Assembly: GCF_009789575.1 (NCBI RefSeq)
Contig: NZ_CP046908.1
Location: 2,335,001-2,399,000, forward strand
DNA: 64,000 bases
Source of the DNA: Stappia indica
GTDB lineage: Bacteria > Pseudomonadota > Alphaproteobacteria > Rhizobiales > Stappiaceae
Reading direction: 5' to 3'
Part shown: in pieces, positions 53,579-62,301 of the stretch
Position numbering within the stretch: position 1 is the stretch's first letter
Layout: the number at the start of each line of letters is the position of its first letter
Notes under the pieces: generated by a model
Databases searched by the model: none
Told to the model about the DNA's origin: nothing
The model's input: only the letters and a program-made list of their open reading frames with translations
Program-made: the position numbers and the translations under genes

Positions 53579-55600
53579 ATGCCTGTGTTGCATTTTCGAG
53601 GTTTCGCGTCGGTAGCGACCTTAGTCGGCCGACTGTCCGTGCGCATCAGGATTTTTCTTCTGATCGCCGTCACCATGACAGGCCTTGCCGCCATCGGCGG
53701 CGTCTTCTGGTGGAGCCAGACAAGCGTCGAAAGCGCCTTCGCACGGGCCGAGGGCTTTTCCGACCTTGCCGGCACCGTCGCGGACCTTTCCACCGCGGCC
53801 GGCACCATGCGTGTCACCGAGAAGACCTATCTCGCCGTCCCTTCCGCCGCGCTCTACCAGTCCTTCACGTCCGAGATCGCCTCGGCGCGCAGCCAGCTCG
53901 ACGCGGTGCGCGGCCTTGCCGTCGCCGCGCCCTATGCCTCGGAAATCGACCAGGTCGCCCTTGCGCTCGACAATATCGAGGCGACGTTCCGCGACCTGCA
54001 TTCGGTGCAGCAGCGCCTCGGCCTTGCGGGCGGCGAGGACGGCGCGCGCGGCGCGCTGACCGTCAATGGCGATGCCCTGGTCGCCGGCGTCCAGAAGCTG
54101 GCCCGCTTCAAGCGCGGTCCCGAGACCGAGCGGCTGGCCTTTGCCGGCGTCGACCTGCAGCGCAGCGAGAAGGCCTATCTGCTCGACCGCAGCGACGTGA
54201 ATCTCGGCGGCTTCGAGGTCGCCGCCGCCCGCGTCGAGCGCGCGCTCTCCCGGGCCAAGCTCGACGAGGCGGCAAGCACCGAGCTGACCGGCTTCCTCAC
54301 CGCCTATCGCGAGGCCTTCGACACCTATACCGGCGCCGGCGGCGAACACACGGCGCTGGTGGAAAAGCTCGAAGCCTTCTTCGACGTGCTGCCGCCCTAT
54401 CTCGCCCAGCTCCAGGCCGCCGCCGAAAGCGGCCAGGCCGAGGCATCGAGCGCCCTTGCCGAGGGCCGTTCCGTCGCCGCCATGACCATGCTGGCGATCA
54501 TGGGCCTCACGGTCGCCGTGCTGCTTGCGGCCGGCCTCGTCATCGGCGCCTCGATCTCCGGACCGCTCGCCGCCCTGCGCCGTGCCATGGACCGGCTGGC
54601 TGCCGGCGAGACCGATATCGACCTGCCGGAGGCGCGCGGGCGCACCGAGCTCGATGCGATGGCCGCCAGCGTCGCCGTCTTCCGCGACAACGCGCTGGAC
54701 CGGGGGCAGCTTGCCGCCGCCCAGGAGGCGGAAAACGCCGCCCGCGACCGCCGCATGCGCCATCTCGACCAGTTGATCGCCGGTTTCGAGGCGACCGTCG
54801 GCGACGCGCTCTCGCGCCTCGACGGCGCCGCCGAGGAGCTTGCGGGCGCCTCCGGTGCGCTGGACCAGGCGGCCGGGCGCGCAGCCGAGGAAGCAGCCAC
54901 CGCCGGCAATGCGGTGCGGGTCGCGGCCGACAGCGTCACCTCGGCGGCCTCCGCCTCCGAGGAGCTCAACGTCTCCATCGCCGAGATCGCCGACCAGGCC
55001 AACCGCTCGACGCAGGTTGCGGAAAAGGCCGTCGCCAGCGCCCGCGACACCGGCTCCAGCATGAGCGCCCTGTCGCGCACCGCCGACCGGATCGGCCAGG
55101 TCATGGGCCTCATCCGCGACATTGCCGAGCAGACCAACCTCCTGGCGCTCAACGCCACCATTGAGGCGGCCCGCGCCGGCGAGCACGGCCGCGGCTTCGC
55201 GGTCGTCGCCGCCGAGGTCAAGGAACTGGCCAGCCAGACCGGCCAGGCCACCCAGGACATCGCCCAGCAGGTGGAGGCGATCCAGCAGGCCTCCGCCAGC
55301 GCGGTCATGGCCATCGGCGACGTCGAGCAGATCATCGTGCAGATGAACGAGATCGCCGGCTCGGTCGCCGCCGCCGTCGGCCAGCAGAGCATCGCCCTGC
55401 GCGAGATCACCGAGAATGTCGCCCGCGCCTCGGAGCGCTCCAGCAGCGGGGCCGAGGCGATGGGCCGGGTGTCCGGCGCCACCGACCATGCCCGCGGCAC
55501 CGGCGCCATGGTCGGAGACCTGTCCGGCACGCTGGGCGAGCAGGCCCGCCTGCTGCGCAAGGAGATCGGTACCTTCCTGGAGAGCGTGCGCGCCGCCTGA
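53579..55600 (+). CDS. Methyl-accepting chemotaxis protein
   Basis: A 673-residue transmembrane chemoreceptor. Helix 1 at about 22-42 ([22 protein letters not shown]), a helical periplasmic sensing domain to about 295, helix 2 near 300-325 ([25 protein letters not shown]), a HAMP domain (about 325-380), and a cytoplasmic signalling hairpin with the tip [32 protein letters not shown] near 512-543. No C-terminal CheR-docking pentapeptide is seen. The start is not certain: ATG at 53579 has GAGG only one base away, and alternatives lie within the next 20 codons. No che genes nearby. Confidence 0.92.
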   Translation: MPVLHFRGFASVATLVGRLSVRIRIFLLIAVTMTGLAAIGGVFWWSQTSVESAFARAEGFSDLAGTVADLSTAAGTMRVTEKTYLAVPSAALYQSFTSEIASARSQLDAVRGLAVAAPYASEIDQVALALDNIEATFRDLHSVQQRLGLAGGEDGARGALTVNGDALVAGVQKLARFKRGPETERLAFAGVDLQRSEKAYLLDRSDVNLGGFEVAAARVERALSRAKLDEAASTELTGFLTAYREAFDTYTGAGGEHTALVEKLEAFFDVLPPYLAQLQAAAESGQAEASSALAEGRSVAAMTMLAIMGLTVAVLLAAGLVIGASISGPLAALRRAMDRLAAGETDIDLPEARGRTELDAMAASVAVFRDNALDRGQLAAAQEAENAARDRRMRHLDQLIAGFEATVGDALSRLDGAAEELAGASGALDQAAGRAAEEAATAGNAVRVAADSVTSAASASEELNVSIAEIADQANRSTQVAEKAVASARDTGSSMSALSRTADRIGQVMGLIRDIAEQTNLLALNATIEAARAGEHGRGFAVVAAEVKELASQTGQATQDIAQQVEAIQQASASAVMAIGDVEQIIVQMNEIAGSVAAAVGQQSIALREITENVARASERSSSGAEAMGRVSGATDHARGTGAMVGDLSGTLGEQARLLRKEIGTFLESVRAA

Positions 55601-55846
55601 CGGTGCGCGCACCCCGCCTCTCCCCCTCTGGCCTCTCCCTCGCCGGCCACTCCCCCTATTGCCACCGCCGGCAATCTCGCCACATAACGCGTGCAGACCG
55701 AACGACGGCACGGGCGGACGAAACGCCGCCTTGCCGTTCCCGCCAGCCACGCGCGACGGCCGCCGGCTCCCCGCCGGTCTCGCAGCAAAGCCTCGCAGCA
55801 GGCCAGCCGCACGCCAGCCACACGCCAGATTGCCGAAGGAATTCCC

Positions 55847-57031
55847 ATGCAGGACAGCATCGTCATCGTCGGAGCGGGCCAGGCCGGCGCCCAGGCCGTC
55901 CAGTCGCTGCGCACCGGCGGCTTCGGCGGCCGCATCGCCCTTGTCGGCGAGGAGCCGCATCCGCCCTACCAGCGCCCGCCCCTGTCGAAGAAGCATCTCG
56001 CCGGGGAGATCGACGACGAGGCGCTGCACCTGCGCCCCCCGAGCTTCTACGAGCAGAACGCCATCGACTGCCATTTCGGCAAGGCGGTCGAGGCTATCGA
56101 CCGCGACATGCGCGCCGTCCTGCTGGCCGGCGGCGAGCAGCTTCCCTATGAGCGGCTGATCATCGCCACCGGCACCCGGCCCCACGCCCTGCCGATCGCC
56201 GGCGCCGACCTGCTCGGCGTCGTCACCTTACGCAAGATTTCCGATGTCGAGGCGATGCGCCCCCTGCTGCGCGAACCCGGCCGCGTCGCCATCGTCGGCG
56301 GCGGCTATATCGGGCTGGAGGTCGCCGCCGTCGCCCGCACCATGGGCCACGAGGTCACAGTCATCGAGGCGCAGGACCGGGTGATGAAGCGGGTGGTCTC
56401 GCCCACTGTTTCCGCCTGGTTCCAGCAGCTGCATGCGGACAAGGGCGTGCAGCTGATGCTCGACACCGGCATCACCGGCTTTTCGGGGAGCGACCGCGTC
56501 ACCGGCGTGCAGCTTGCCGGCGGCGGCGAGGTTCCTTGCGACATCGCGCTGGTCGCTGTCGGCGCGGTGCCCAACGACGAGCTGGCGGCCGCCTGCGGCC
56601 TGGCCACCGGCGACGGCATTCTCGTCGACGATAGCGCGCTCACCTCCGACCCGCTGATCCATGCAGCCGGCGACTGCACCCGCTTCCATTCCGCGCTATA
56701 CGGCCGCTCGATCCGCCTGGAAAGCGTGCAGAACGCCATCGACCAGGCCAAGGCCGTCGCCGCCTCGATCCTCGGCCAGGAGGTGCATTACGATCCGGTG
56801 CCGTGGTTCTGGTCCGACCAGTATGCGGTCAAGCTGCAGATCGCCGGCCTGTCGCAGGACCACGACGAGGCGCGCACCTTCGGCGATCCCTCCTCCGGCT
56901 CCTTCTACGTCGCCTATCTCGGCGGCGGGCGCCTGCTTGCCGTCGACAGCATCAACCACCCGCGCTCGCACATGATGGCGCGCCGGGCGATCGGCAAGAC
57001 CTTCGAGGACGGGCTGCTTCCCGCCGCCTGA
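55847..57031 (+). CDS. NAD(P)/FAD-dependent oxidoreductase, ferredoxin-reductase type
   Basis: A 394-residue flavoprotein like putidaredoxin/rhodocoxin reductases that feed electrons from NADH to a ferredoxin. FAD motif VIVGAGQAGAQAVQSL near residue 5-20, PYQRPPLSKKHLAGE characteristic of the family, NAD motif VAIVGGGYIGLEVAAVAR near 147-164, AAGDCTRF for FAD near 272, and a C-terminal reductase domain (about 315-390, VPWFWSDQYAVKLQIAGL). GAAGGA precedes the ATG. No ferredoxin or cytochrome P450 partner is adjacent, so its partner is unknown. Confidence 0.92.
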   Translation: MQDSIVIVGAGQAGAQAVQSLRTGGFGGRIALVGEEPHPPYQRPPLSKKHLAGEIDDEALHLRPPSFYEQNAIDCHFGKAVEAIDRDMRAVLLAGGEQLPYERLIIATGTRPHALPIAGADLLGVVTLRKISDVEAMRPLLREPGRVAIVGGGYIGLEVAAVARTMGHEVTVIEAQDRVMKRVVSPTVSAWFQQLHADKGVQLMLDTGITGFSGSDRVTGVQLAGGGEVPCDIALVAVGAVPNDELAAACGLATGDGILVDDSALTSDPLIHAAGDCTRFHSALYGRSIRLESVQNAIDQAKAVAASILGQEVHYDPVPWFWSDQYAVKLQIAGLSQDHDEARTFGDPSSGSFYVAYLGGGRLLAVDSINHPRSHMMARRAIGKTFEDGLLPAA

Positions 57032-57070
57032 AGCTGGTGCTTGTCTGAAACGATAGCGAGGGCCGGCGGC

Positions 57071-57505
57071 TCAGTCGGCCGCCGCCTCGATGGCCTCCAT
57101 GTCGTCGTCCGACAGGCCGAAATGGTGGCCGATCTCGTGGATCAGCACATGTGCGATGACGCCGTCCAGCGGCTCGTCATAGGCGCACCAGTAGTCGAGG
57201 ATGGCGCGGCGATAGAGCCAGACCCGGTTCGGCATACGGCCGCTGAAGGCCTCCGCCCCGCCCTGCGCCAGTCCGATTCCCTCGAACAGGCCCATCAGCT
57301 CGAACGGATCCTCGACGCCGACCGACTCCAGCGCCTCGTCCTCGGCGAAATCCGCGACGCGGATCTCGATCTCGCCGCACAGCTCGCGGAATTCAGGGGG
57401 AAGTTCGTCGAAGGCAGCAAGCGCGATCCGCTCGAATTCGGCCAGATCCGGCGCCACCAGGCCCGCCCAGCTGCTGCGTTCGTTACCGGCCGCGCGAGAT
57501 CCCAT
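57071..57505 (-). CDS. Minimal zincin metallopeptidase-family protein
   Basis: A 144-residue protein of the small MMP1-like/zincin family (PF06262 type). The zinc motif HEIGHHFGLSD is at about 123-133, giving two His, the catalytic Glu and the third ligand farther on. Such proteins are among the smallest zincins; activity has rarely been shown. It is the last gene of the yqaA-dsbB operon, 15 bases after the small membrane protein gene. Confidence 0.9.
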   Translation of the reverse strand: MGSRAAGNERSSWAGLVAPDLAEFERIALAAFDELPPEFRELCGEIEIRVADFAEDEALESVGVEDPFELMGLFEGIGLAQGGAEAFSGRMPNRVWLYRRAILDYWCAYDEPLDGVIAHVLIHEIGHHFGLSDDDMEAIEAAAD

Positions 57506-57520
57506 CTTGCCGCCTCTCCC

Positions 57521-57778
57521 TTAATTGGCTGTCGGGGCGATGAGGTAGGTCCAGATCAGATAGGCCGCAAGGCCCAGCGCGAAGACCGCGCCCGCGCCCC
57601 GGCCGATCTTGCGGCCCAGCCGCTCGATGGGATCGTCCTCGTCGACAGGAGCACCCGTGCGTTTGTGCGCGCCCTCGAAGGTGGTGCGCAGCACGGTCTC
57701 GCTCTCGCGCTCGGCCCGGTCGAGCACCGACTGCGCCTCGCGGCGCCGCTCTTCCTCGCGCGGGTCCCTGCCGCTCAC
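57521..57778 (-). CDS. Small single-span membrane protein (GTG start)
   Basis: An 85-residue protein: charged, helical N-terminal half (SGRDPREEERRREAQSVLDRAERESE...), then one transmembrane helix GAVFALGLAAYLIWTYLI at the C terminus. GTG at 57778 overlaps the dsbB stop (GTGA), so translation is coupled to DsbB. No domain recognised; similar tail-anchored proteins follow dsbB in related genomes. It may assist the DsbB neighbourhood, which is only a guess from coupling. Confidence 0.8.
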   Translation of the reverse strand: MSGRDPREEERRREAQSVLDRAERESETVLRTTFEGAHKRTGAPVDEDDPIERLGRKIGRGAGAVFALGLAAYLIWTYLIAPTAN

Positions 57779-58299
57779 GCCGCGCTCCCGCGCCGCCAGG
57801 CCCAGGCCGCGCCGAGCGCCAGCACGGCGATGCCGGCGGAGATCACCGCGTTCCAGCCCGCGAACGACAGGCCGAACATCCGCCAGCTCGCCTCGGTGCA
57901 GCTCACCACGCGGGTGGAGCGCAGGGCGTTCAGCATGTTGGCGGCCGAATCGGGCATTCCCCCGCCGCCGCCGCAATCCGCCGGGCCCGCCCAAAAGCCC
58001 CATTCCGCGCCGGCCTGATAGCCGCCGATCCCTGCGCCCCAGGCGAAGACGCCCGCGACCGCCAGCAGCAGCACGCTCACCACCAGCCGCCCCTGCGCCG
58101 GCGTTCCGCGCAGCATGGCGACGAGCGCCAGCACGGCCAGAGGCAGGCCGATATAATAGGGAATGCGCTGCTCCAGGCACAGCTTGCAGGGCACGTAGCC
58201 GCCGATCAGCTGAAAGCCCCAGGCCGTCAGGATCGAGGCCAGGCCTCCGGCGATCAGCAGCAGTACCAGCTGCCGGGACGTTCTTGCGGGATCGGTCAT
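57775..58299 (-). CDS. dsbB: Disulfide bond formation protein DsbB
   Basis: A 174-residue four-helix inner-membrane quinone reductase that reoxidises DsbA. First redox pair CKLC at residues 38-41 (YVPCKLCLEQRIPYY, the family signature); second periplasmic pair in ADCGG and VSCTE near 108 and 134. The arginine after the pair contacts ubiquinone. The order yqaA-dsbB-small protein-zincin is co-directional with gaps of about 15 bases or overlaps, so an operon. DsbA is not in this window. Confidence 0.94.
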   Translation of the reverse strand: MTDPARTSRQLVLLLIAGGLASILTAWGFQLIGGYVPCKLCLEQRIPYYIGLPLAVLALVAMLRGTPAQGRLVVSVLLLAVAGVFAWGAGIGGYQAGAEWGFWAGPADCGGGGGMPDSAANMLNALRSTRVVSCTEASWRMFGLSFAGWNAVISAGIAVLALGAAWAWRRGSAA

Positions 58300-58314
58300 C
58301 TCACCGCCTCGGTT

Positions 58315-58893
58315 TCACAGGAAGCGGATTAGCGCGAAGCCGCCGACAAGGCCAATCACGAAGATCGTGAACATCAGGCCGAGGCGCTGCTCGATGAAGG
58401 TGCGGATCGGCGGCCCGAACAGGTAGAGCAGGCCGGCGACGGCAAAGAAGCGCAGGCCCCGCGCCAGCACGCTCGCCACCATGAACACCGGCAGGCTCAG
58501 CCCCGTCGCGCCGCTGGCGATGGTGATCACCTTGTAGGGAAAGGGCGTCACGCCGGCGATGAAGACGATCCACGCGCCGTACTCGTTGAAATTGCCGCGG
58601 AAGGTCTCGAACTTGTCGAGATAGCCGTAGAAGGCGAGGATCGGCTCGGCCAGCTGCAGGAACAGCAAGGCGCCGATGGCGTATCCCGCCGCCCCGCCCA
58701 GCACCGAGGTCACCGTGCAAATCGTCGCATAGGCGAACGCCTTCGAGCGCCGCGCGATCACCATCGGGATCAGCAGGATGTCCGGCGGGATCGGGAAGAA
58801 CGAGCTTTCGGCAAAGGACACGGCCCCGAGCGCCGCCGGTGCGTGGCGGCCCGAGGCGAGCGACATGGTCCAATCGTAGAGGCGGCGCAACAT
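58315..58893 (-). CDS. yqaA: YqaA family membrane protein (DedA/VTT superfamily)
   Basis: A 192-residue inner-membrane protein with re-entrant-loop VTT features: FAESSFFPIPPDILLIPMVIARRSKA near 27-52 with the acidic and proline residues of the family, and GAWIVFIAGVTPFPYKVITIASGATGL near 106-132. DedA relatives flip undecaprenyl phosphate or other lipids and affect proton balance; YqaA itself is uncharacterised. Begins the four-gene operon leading to dsbB. Confidence 0.9.
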   Translation of the reverse strand: MLRRLYDWTMSLASGRHAPAALGAVSFAESSFFPIPPDILLIPMVIARRSKAFAYATICTVTSVLGGAAGYAIGALLFLQLAEPILAFYGYLDKFETFRGNFNEYGAWIVFIAGVTPFPYKVITIASGATGLSLPVFMVASVLARGLRFFAVAGLLYLFGPPIRTFIEQRLGLMFTIFVIGLVGGFALIRFL

Positions 58894-59032
58894 GTCGCCT
58901 CATTAGCCGGAAGCGCGGCCCTTGTCATCCGACTTCCGCTGCGGCGCGGTGACCGCAATCGCGCACGGGACAGGCGTCATGTTTCAATTGACGGGGCAAG
59001 CGCTGCGGCTATGATCGCGCCGTTTCCCGCGG

Positions 59033-59119
59033 GCCCCCGTGGCGGAATTGGTAGACGCGACGGATTCAAAATCCGTTTCCCTAACCGGAGTGTCCGTTCG
59101 AGTCGGACCGGGGGCACCA
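59033..59119 (+). tRNA. tRNA-Leu (CAA anticodon)
   Basis: A class II tRNA of 87 bases with encoded CCA. Acceptor stem GCCCCCG/CGGGGGC, discriminator A, D arm GGAATTGGTAGACGC, anticodon stem ACGGA/TCCGT with loop TTCAAAA giving anticodon CAA (59067-59069), a long variable arm (CCCTAACCGGAGTGTCCG region) and T arm GTTCGAGTC. It decodes UUG. No integrase or attachment duplicate is seen beside it. Confidence 0.97.
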
Positions 59120-59201
59120 TTTTCCCTTTCGCACTGCCTTTCGGTTGCCTCGCGGGCCCTTCATCTGCACCTCTTGCGGGGATACCGACGAGGAGGACGC
59201 C

Positions 59202-59927
59202 ATGCTTTCCCCCGAAGATCTTGCCGAGAATCGAAGCGAAGACCTTGCCGCCCGCCGCGCCGTCATCGACGCCTGCCTGAAGATGAACGCCTCCGGCCTC
59301 AACCAGGGCACCTCCGGCAATGTCAGCCTGCGCCACGGCGAGGGCTTCCTGATCACCCCCTCCGGCATTCCCTACGAGGCGATGCGGCCCGAGCAGGTGG
59401 TCCAGGTCCATATGGACGAAAGCTATTCCGGCGACTGGCTGCCCTCGTCCGAGTGGCGGATGCATTTCGACATCTACGCCACCCGCCCCGAGGCCGGCGC
59501 CGTCGTCCACACCCATTCGCCCCATGCCACGGCCCTGTCCTGCCTGCGCCGCGAGATCCCGCCCTTCCACTACATGATCGCCGTTGCCGGCGGGCGCACC
59601 CTGCGCACGGCCGACTACGCCACCTTCGGCACCCGCGATCTGTCGCGCGCCATGCTGGCCGCGCTGGAGGAGCGCAGCGCCTGTCTTCTGGCCAATCACG
59701 GGATGATCTGCTTCGGCCCCGGCCTCGACAAGGCGCTGTGGCTTGCCGGCGAGATCGAGACCCTGTGCCGGCAATACGCCATCGCCCTGACCGCCGGCGA
59801 CCCGGCGATCCTCACCGACACGGAGATGGACGAGGTCATCGCCCGCTTCGCCAGCTACGGCCGCCAGACGGGCGAACTCGCCGAAGGCGAGGTGCCCGCG
59901 GTCGAGGCGCCGCGCCGGCGCGGATGA
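59202..59927 (+). CDS. Class II aldolase/adducin family protein
   Basis: A 241-residue zinc enzyme of the fuculose-phosphate aldolase type. GLNQGTSGNVSLRHGEGFLITPSGIPYEAM near 31-60 binds the substrate phosphate; VVHTHSPHATAL near 100-111 gives two zinc His, and ANHGMICFGPGLDKAL near 163-178 the third. The likely acid/base Glu lies near 79 (SSEWRMHF). Substrate could be fuculose-1-phosphate or another sugar phosphate or a threonate-type acid. GAGGAGGA precedes the ATG at 59202, shortly after the tRNA. Confidence 0.9.
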   Translation: MLSPEDLAENRSEDLAARRAVIDACLKMNASGLNQGTSGNVSLRHGEGFLITPSGIPYEAMRPEQVVQVHMDESYSGDWLPSSEWRMHFDIYATRPEAGAVVHTHSPHATALSCLRREIPPFHYMIAVAGGRTLRTADYATFGTRDLSRAMLAALEERSACLLANHGMICFGPGLDKALWLAGEIETLCRQYAIALTAGDPAILTDTEMDEVIARFASYGRQTGELAEGEVPAVEAPRRRG

Positions 59928-59930
59928 TCC

Positions 59931-60461
59931 CTATTGCGCCGGCTGCCCCTGCGGCGGCCCGTTCTGCGGACGATGATAGCCCGGCCCCACGGTCAGCGGC
60001 CCCTTCGGCGAGGCATCCGCATCCAGCTCGCTGGTGATGGTGGTGTGCTGCACCTCCATCGGCTCGCGCCCGCCATAGTCGTAGAGCCGCAGCTCGACCG
60101 CATAGGGCCTGTTCTTGACGACGCCGGTCAGCGGCGGCGTTTCCAGCCCGTAGCGCTGCTCGCCGTGGCGCAGGCGCGTCTCCACCTCCACCGGCGCACC
60201 GCCCGCCGGGTTCTCGAACCGCGCCACCAGCCGCGATTGCGAGGGCGTCGGCTTCTGCACGATCACCGTGATGCCGGCGCGGATCTCGCCGAGCCGGTAA
60301 TAGAACAGGAAGCCGCCGCCGGCGATCCGCACATGGGTCAGGGCCGCCTGCCGGCGCTGGTTGTCGACGACCAGCGCCAGCGCGATCCCCGCCAGCACCA
60401 CCGCTGTCGCCACCGCCGTGATGCGGAACCAGCGCGTCTTCTCGAACTCGGTCACCGCCAC
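59931..60461 (-). CDS. Single-span membrane protein of unknown function
   Basis: A 176-residue protein: a short cytoplasmic start, one transmembrane helix (ITAVATAVVLAGIALALVV, about 13-31), then a mainly beta-strand periplasmic part (FLFYYRLGEIRAGITVIVQKPT..., ...YAVELRLYDYGGREPMEVQHTTITSEL) and a Pro/Gly/Gln-rich tail. A GTG at 60461 is chosen because GGGAGGAG is six bases upstream; an ATG at 60497 lacks a site. No domain recognised. Convergent with the aldolase gene (4-base gap). Confidence 0.72.
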   Translation of the reverse strand: MAVTEFEKTRWFRITAVATAVVLAGIALALVVDNQRRQAALTHVRIAGGGFLFYYRLGEIRAGITVIVQKPTPSQSRLVARFENPAGGAPVEVETRLRHGEQRYGLETPPLTGVVKNRPYAVELRLYDYGGREPMEVQHTTITSELDADASPKGPLTVGPGYHRPQNGPPQGQPAQ

Positions 60462-60663
60462 CGCCGTCTCCTCCCGGCCAGCCGTCACATACCGCAACCA
60501 GACACCAGATCCCGTTTCCCCTCAAGCTCCGCGAGACGGGCTGAGCCGGCAAACCAAGACGCACTCAGCGCGCCTTTCTGGACAGGCCTTCAGAAAAAAG
60601 CTAGAGCCATCGCGAAGGCTGCCGCACACTGGCAGCCGCTGGAACACTGCAACGGGCGAGGCG

Positions 60664-62256
60664 ATGGGCGCGAAACGGGAAGTCGAGCTGAAGCTCGAGC
60701 TGGCGAAGGCCGGCCAGCAGAAGCTGAAAGGAGCACCGGCGCCCGAAGGCTTCGCCGCCGAGCGCGCGGTGACGCGCACCCTGCGCTCGATCTATTTCGA
60801 CACGCCGGACCAGGCCCTGCGCAAGGCGAAATGGTCGCTGCGGGTCCGCCGGGTCGGGCGCAAATGGGTGCAGACGGTCAAGGCCGGCACCGGCGTCACC
60901 GGCGGCATGTCGCGTCCGCGCGAGGCGGAGGTGGAGGTCGCAGGCCCGGCGCCGGATCTCACCCTGATCCTCGAGCCGTCGATGCGCGAAGGCCTGTGGC
61001 AGCTGATCGACGGCCAGCCCCTGGCGCCGGTCTTCGAGACCGCGATGCGCCGTACGATCCGGATCTTTACCCGCGAAAGCGACGGCAGCACCATCGAGAT
61101 GGCGCTGGATGCCGGCGAGATCGTCGCCGGCGAAAAGCGGCAAGCCCTGTTCGAGGCCGAGCTGGAGCTGAAATCCGGCGATCCCGCCGCGCTCTTCGAG
61201 CTCGCCGGCCGCCTTCCTGCCCTCGCCGGCGCCCGCTTCTCGCGCCTCAGCAAGGCCGGCCGCGGCTATGCGCTCGCCGGCGGGGAACAGCCGCTGGCCG
61301 GTCCGGTCAATGCGACGGAGGCCAGCCTTGCGGCGGACACGGCCATCGGCCCGGCCTTTTGCGCCATTCTTCTGTCCTGCATGGACCAGATCGCCGGCAA
61401 CCGCGACGCGGTGCTCGACAGCGACGCTCCCGAAGGTCCGCACCAGCTGCGCGTCGGCCTGCGCCGCCTGCGCAGCGCGCTGAAGGTGCATCACCCGCTG
61501 CTCGATCCCGGCACCCGCAAGGAGCTGGATGCGGCCGCCCGCGACCTTGCCCTTGCCGTCGGCGACTTGCGCGATCTCGACGTGCTGGTCGACGAGATCG
61601 TCGAGCCGGCCATGGCGGTCGCCCGGCTCGGGCCGGACACGGCCCTGCTCGACGATGCCGGGCTCGTCCGCCGGGTCGAGGCTGCGCGCCTTGCCGCGCG
61701 CAGGTCCCTGCGCGAGCAGCTTTCCGGCCCCGCCGTCAACGAGCTGCTGTTCCGCCTCGGCGCGCTGGCCCATGGCGCCGGCTGGCGCGAGGGCGAAGAG
61801 GACGGCAAGGAGGACGCCGCTGGCGATACCACCGTCGGCGCCTTCGCGGTCGAGGCGCTGGAAAAGCGCTGGAAATCGGCGGCCCGGCTGGCCGCGCGCA
61901 TGGACGAGCTGACGCTGGAGGAGCGCCACGACCTGCGCAAGGAGCTGAAGAAGCTCCGCTATGCGGTGGAGTTCTTCCGCTCCGCCTGGCCTGCGCGCAA
62001 GGTCAAGCCGTTCCTCGCCCGGCTCAAGACGCTGCAGGACGTCTTCGGCTATCTCAACGATGTGGTGATGGCGGGCAAGCTCGCCGGCATGATCGCCGCC
62101 GTCGGCAGCAGGCCGCAGGTGGGGCCGCAGGTGGAAACCGCCCTTGCCGCCGGCTTCGTGCTCGGCTGGCACGAGGCGCGCGCCGCCCGTGCCTTCGAAA
62201 ACGCCCGCACCCTGTGGGACGAGACGAAACGCGCCCGCCGCTTCTGGCGCGACTGA
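60664..62256 (+). CDS. CYTH and CHAD domain-containing protein
   Basis: A 530-residue fusion. The CYTH triphosphate tunnel domain (about 1-205) begins EVELKLEL (the ExExK motif) and contains RSIYFDTPDQALRKAKWSLRVRR and basic/acidic strands that line the tunnel. The CHAD helical domain (about 235-520) has the conserved HQLRVGLRRLRSALKVH near 260 and RHDLRKELKKLRYAVEFF near 420, basic His/Arg/Lys helices that bind polyphosphate. Such fusions are thought to hydrolyse or sense inorganic triphosphate/polyphosphate; E. coli YgiF is the best-known relative. Motifs look intact. A weak GGGCGAGG site precedes the ATG. Confidence 0.92.
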   Translation: MGAKREVELKLELAKAGQQKLKGAPAPEGFAAERAVTRTLRSIYFDTPDQALRKAKWSLRVRRVGRKWVQTVKAGTGVTGGMSRPREAEVEVAGPAPDLTLILEPSMREGLWQLIDGQPLAPVFETAMRRTIRIFTRESDGSTIEMALDAGEIVAGEKRQALFEAELELKSGDPAALFELAGRLPALAGARFSRLSKAGRGYALAGGEQPLAGPVNATEASLAADTAIGPAFCAILLSCMDQIAGNRDAVLDSDAPEGPHQLRVGLRRLRSALKVHHPLLDPGTRKELDAAARDLALAVGDLRDLDVLVDEIVEPAMAVARLGPDTALLDDAGLVRRVEAARLAARRSLREQLSGPAVNELLFRLGALAHGAGWREGEEDGKEDAAGDTTVGAFAVEALEKRWKSAARLAARMDELTLEERHDLRKELKKLRYAVEFFRSAWPARKVKPFLARLKTLQDVFGYLNDVVMAGKLAGMIAAVGSRPQVGPQVETALAAGFVLGWHEARAARAFENARTLWDETKRARRFWRD

Positions 62257-62301
62257 GCCTGCCCGGACGGCAGTGCCCGCGGCGCCGCGGGATGCCGTAA
62301 G

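Noticed and set aside
59033-59119. tRNA-Leu as an integration site of a mobile element
   Set aside because: No integrase, no direct repeat of the tRNA 3' end seen within the window, and the flanking genes look chromosomal.
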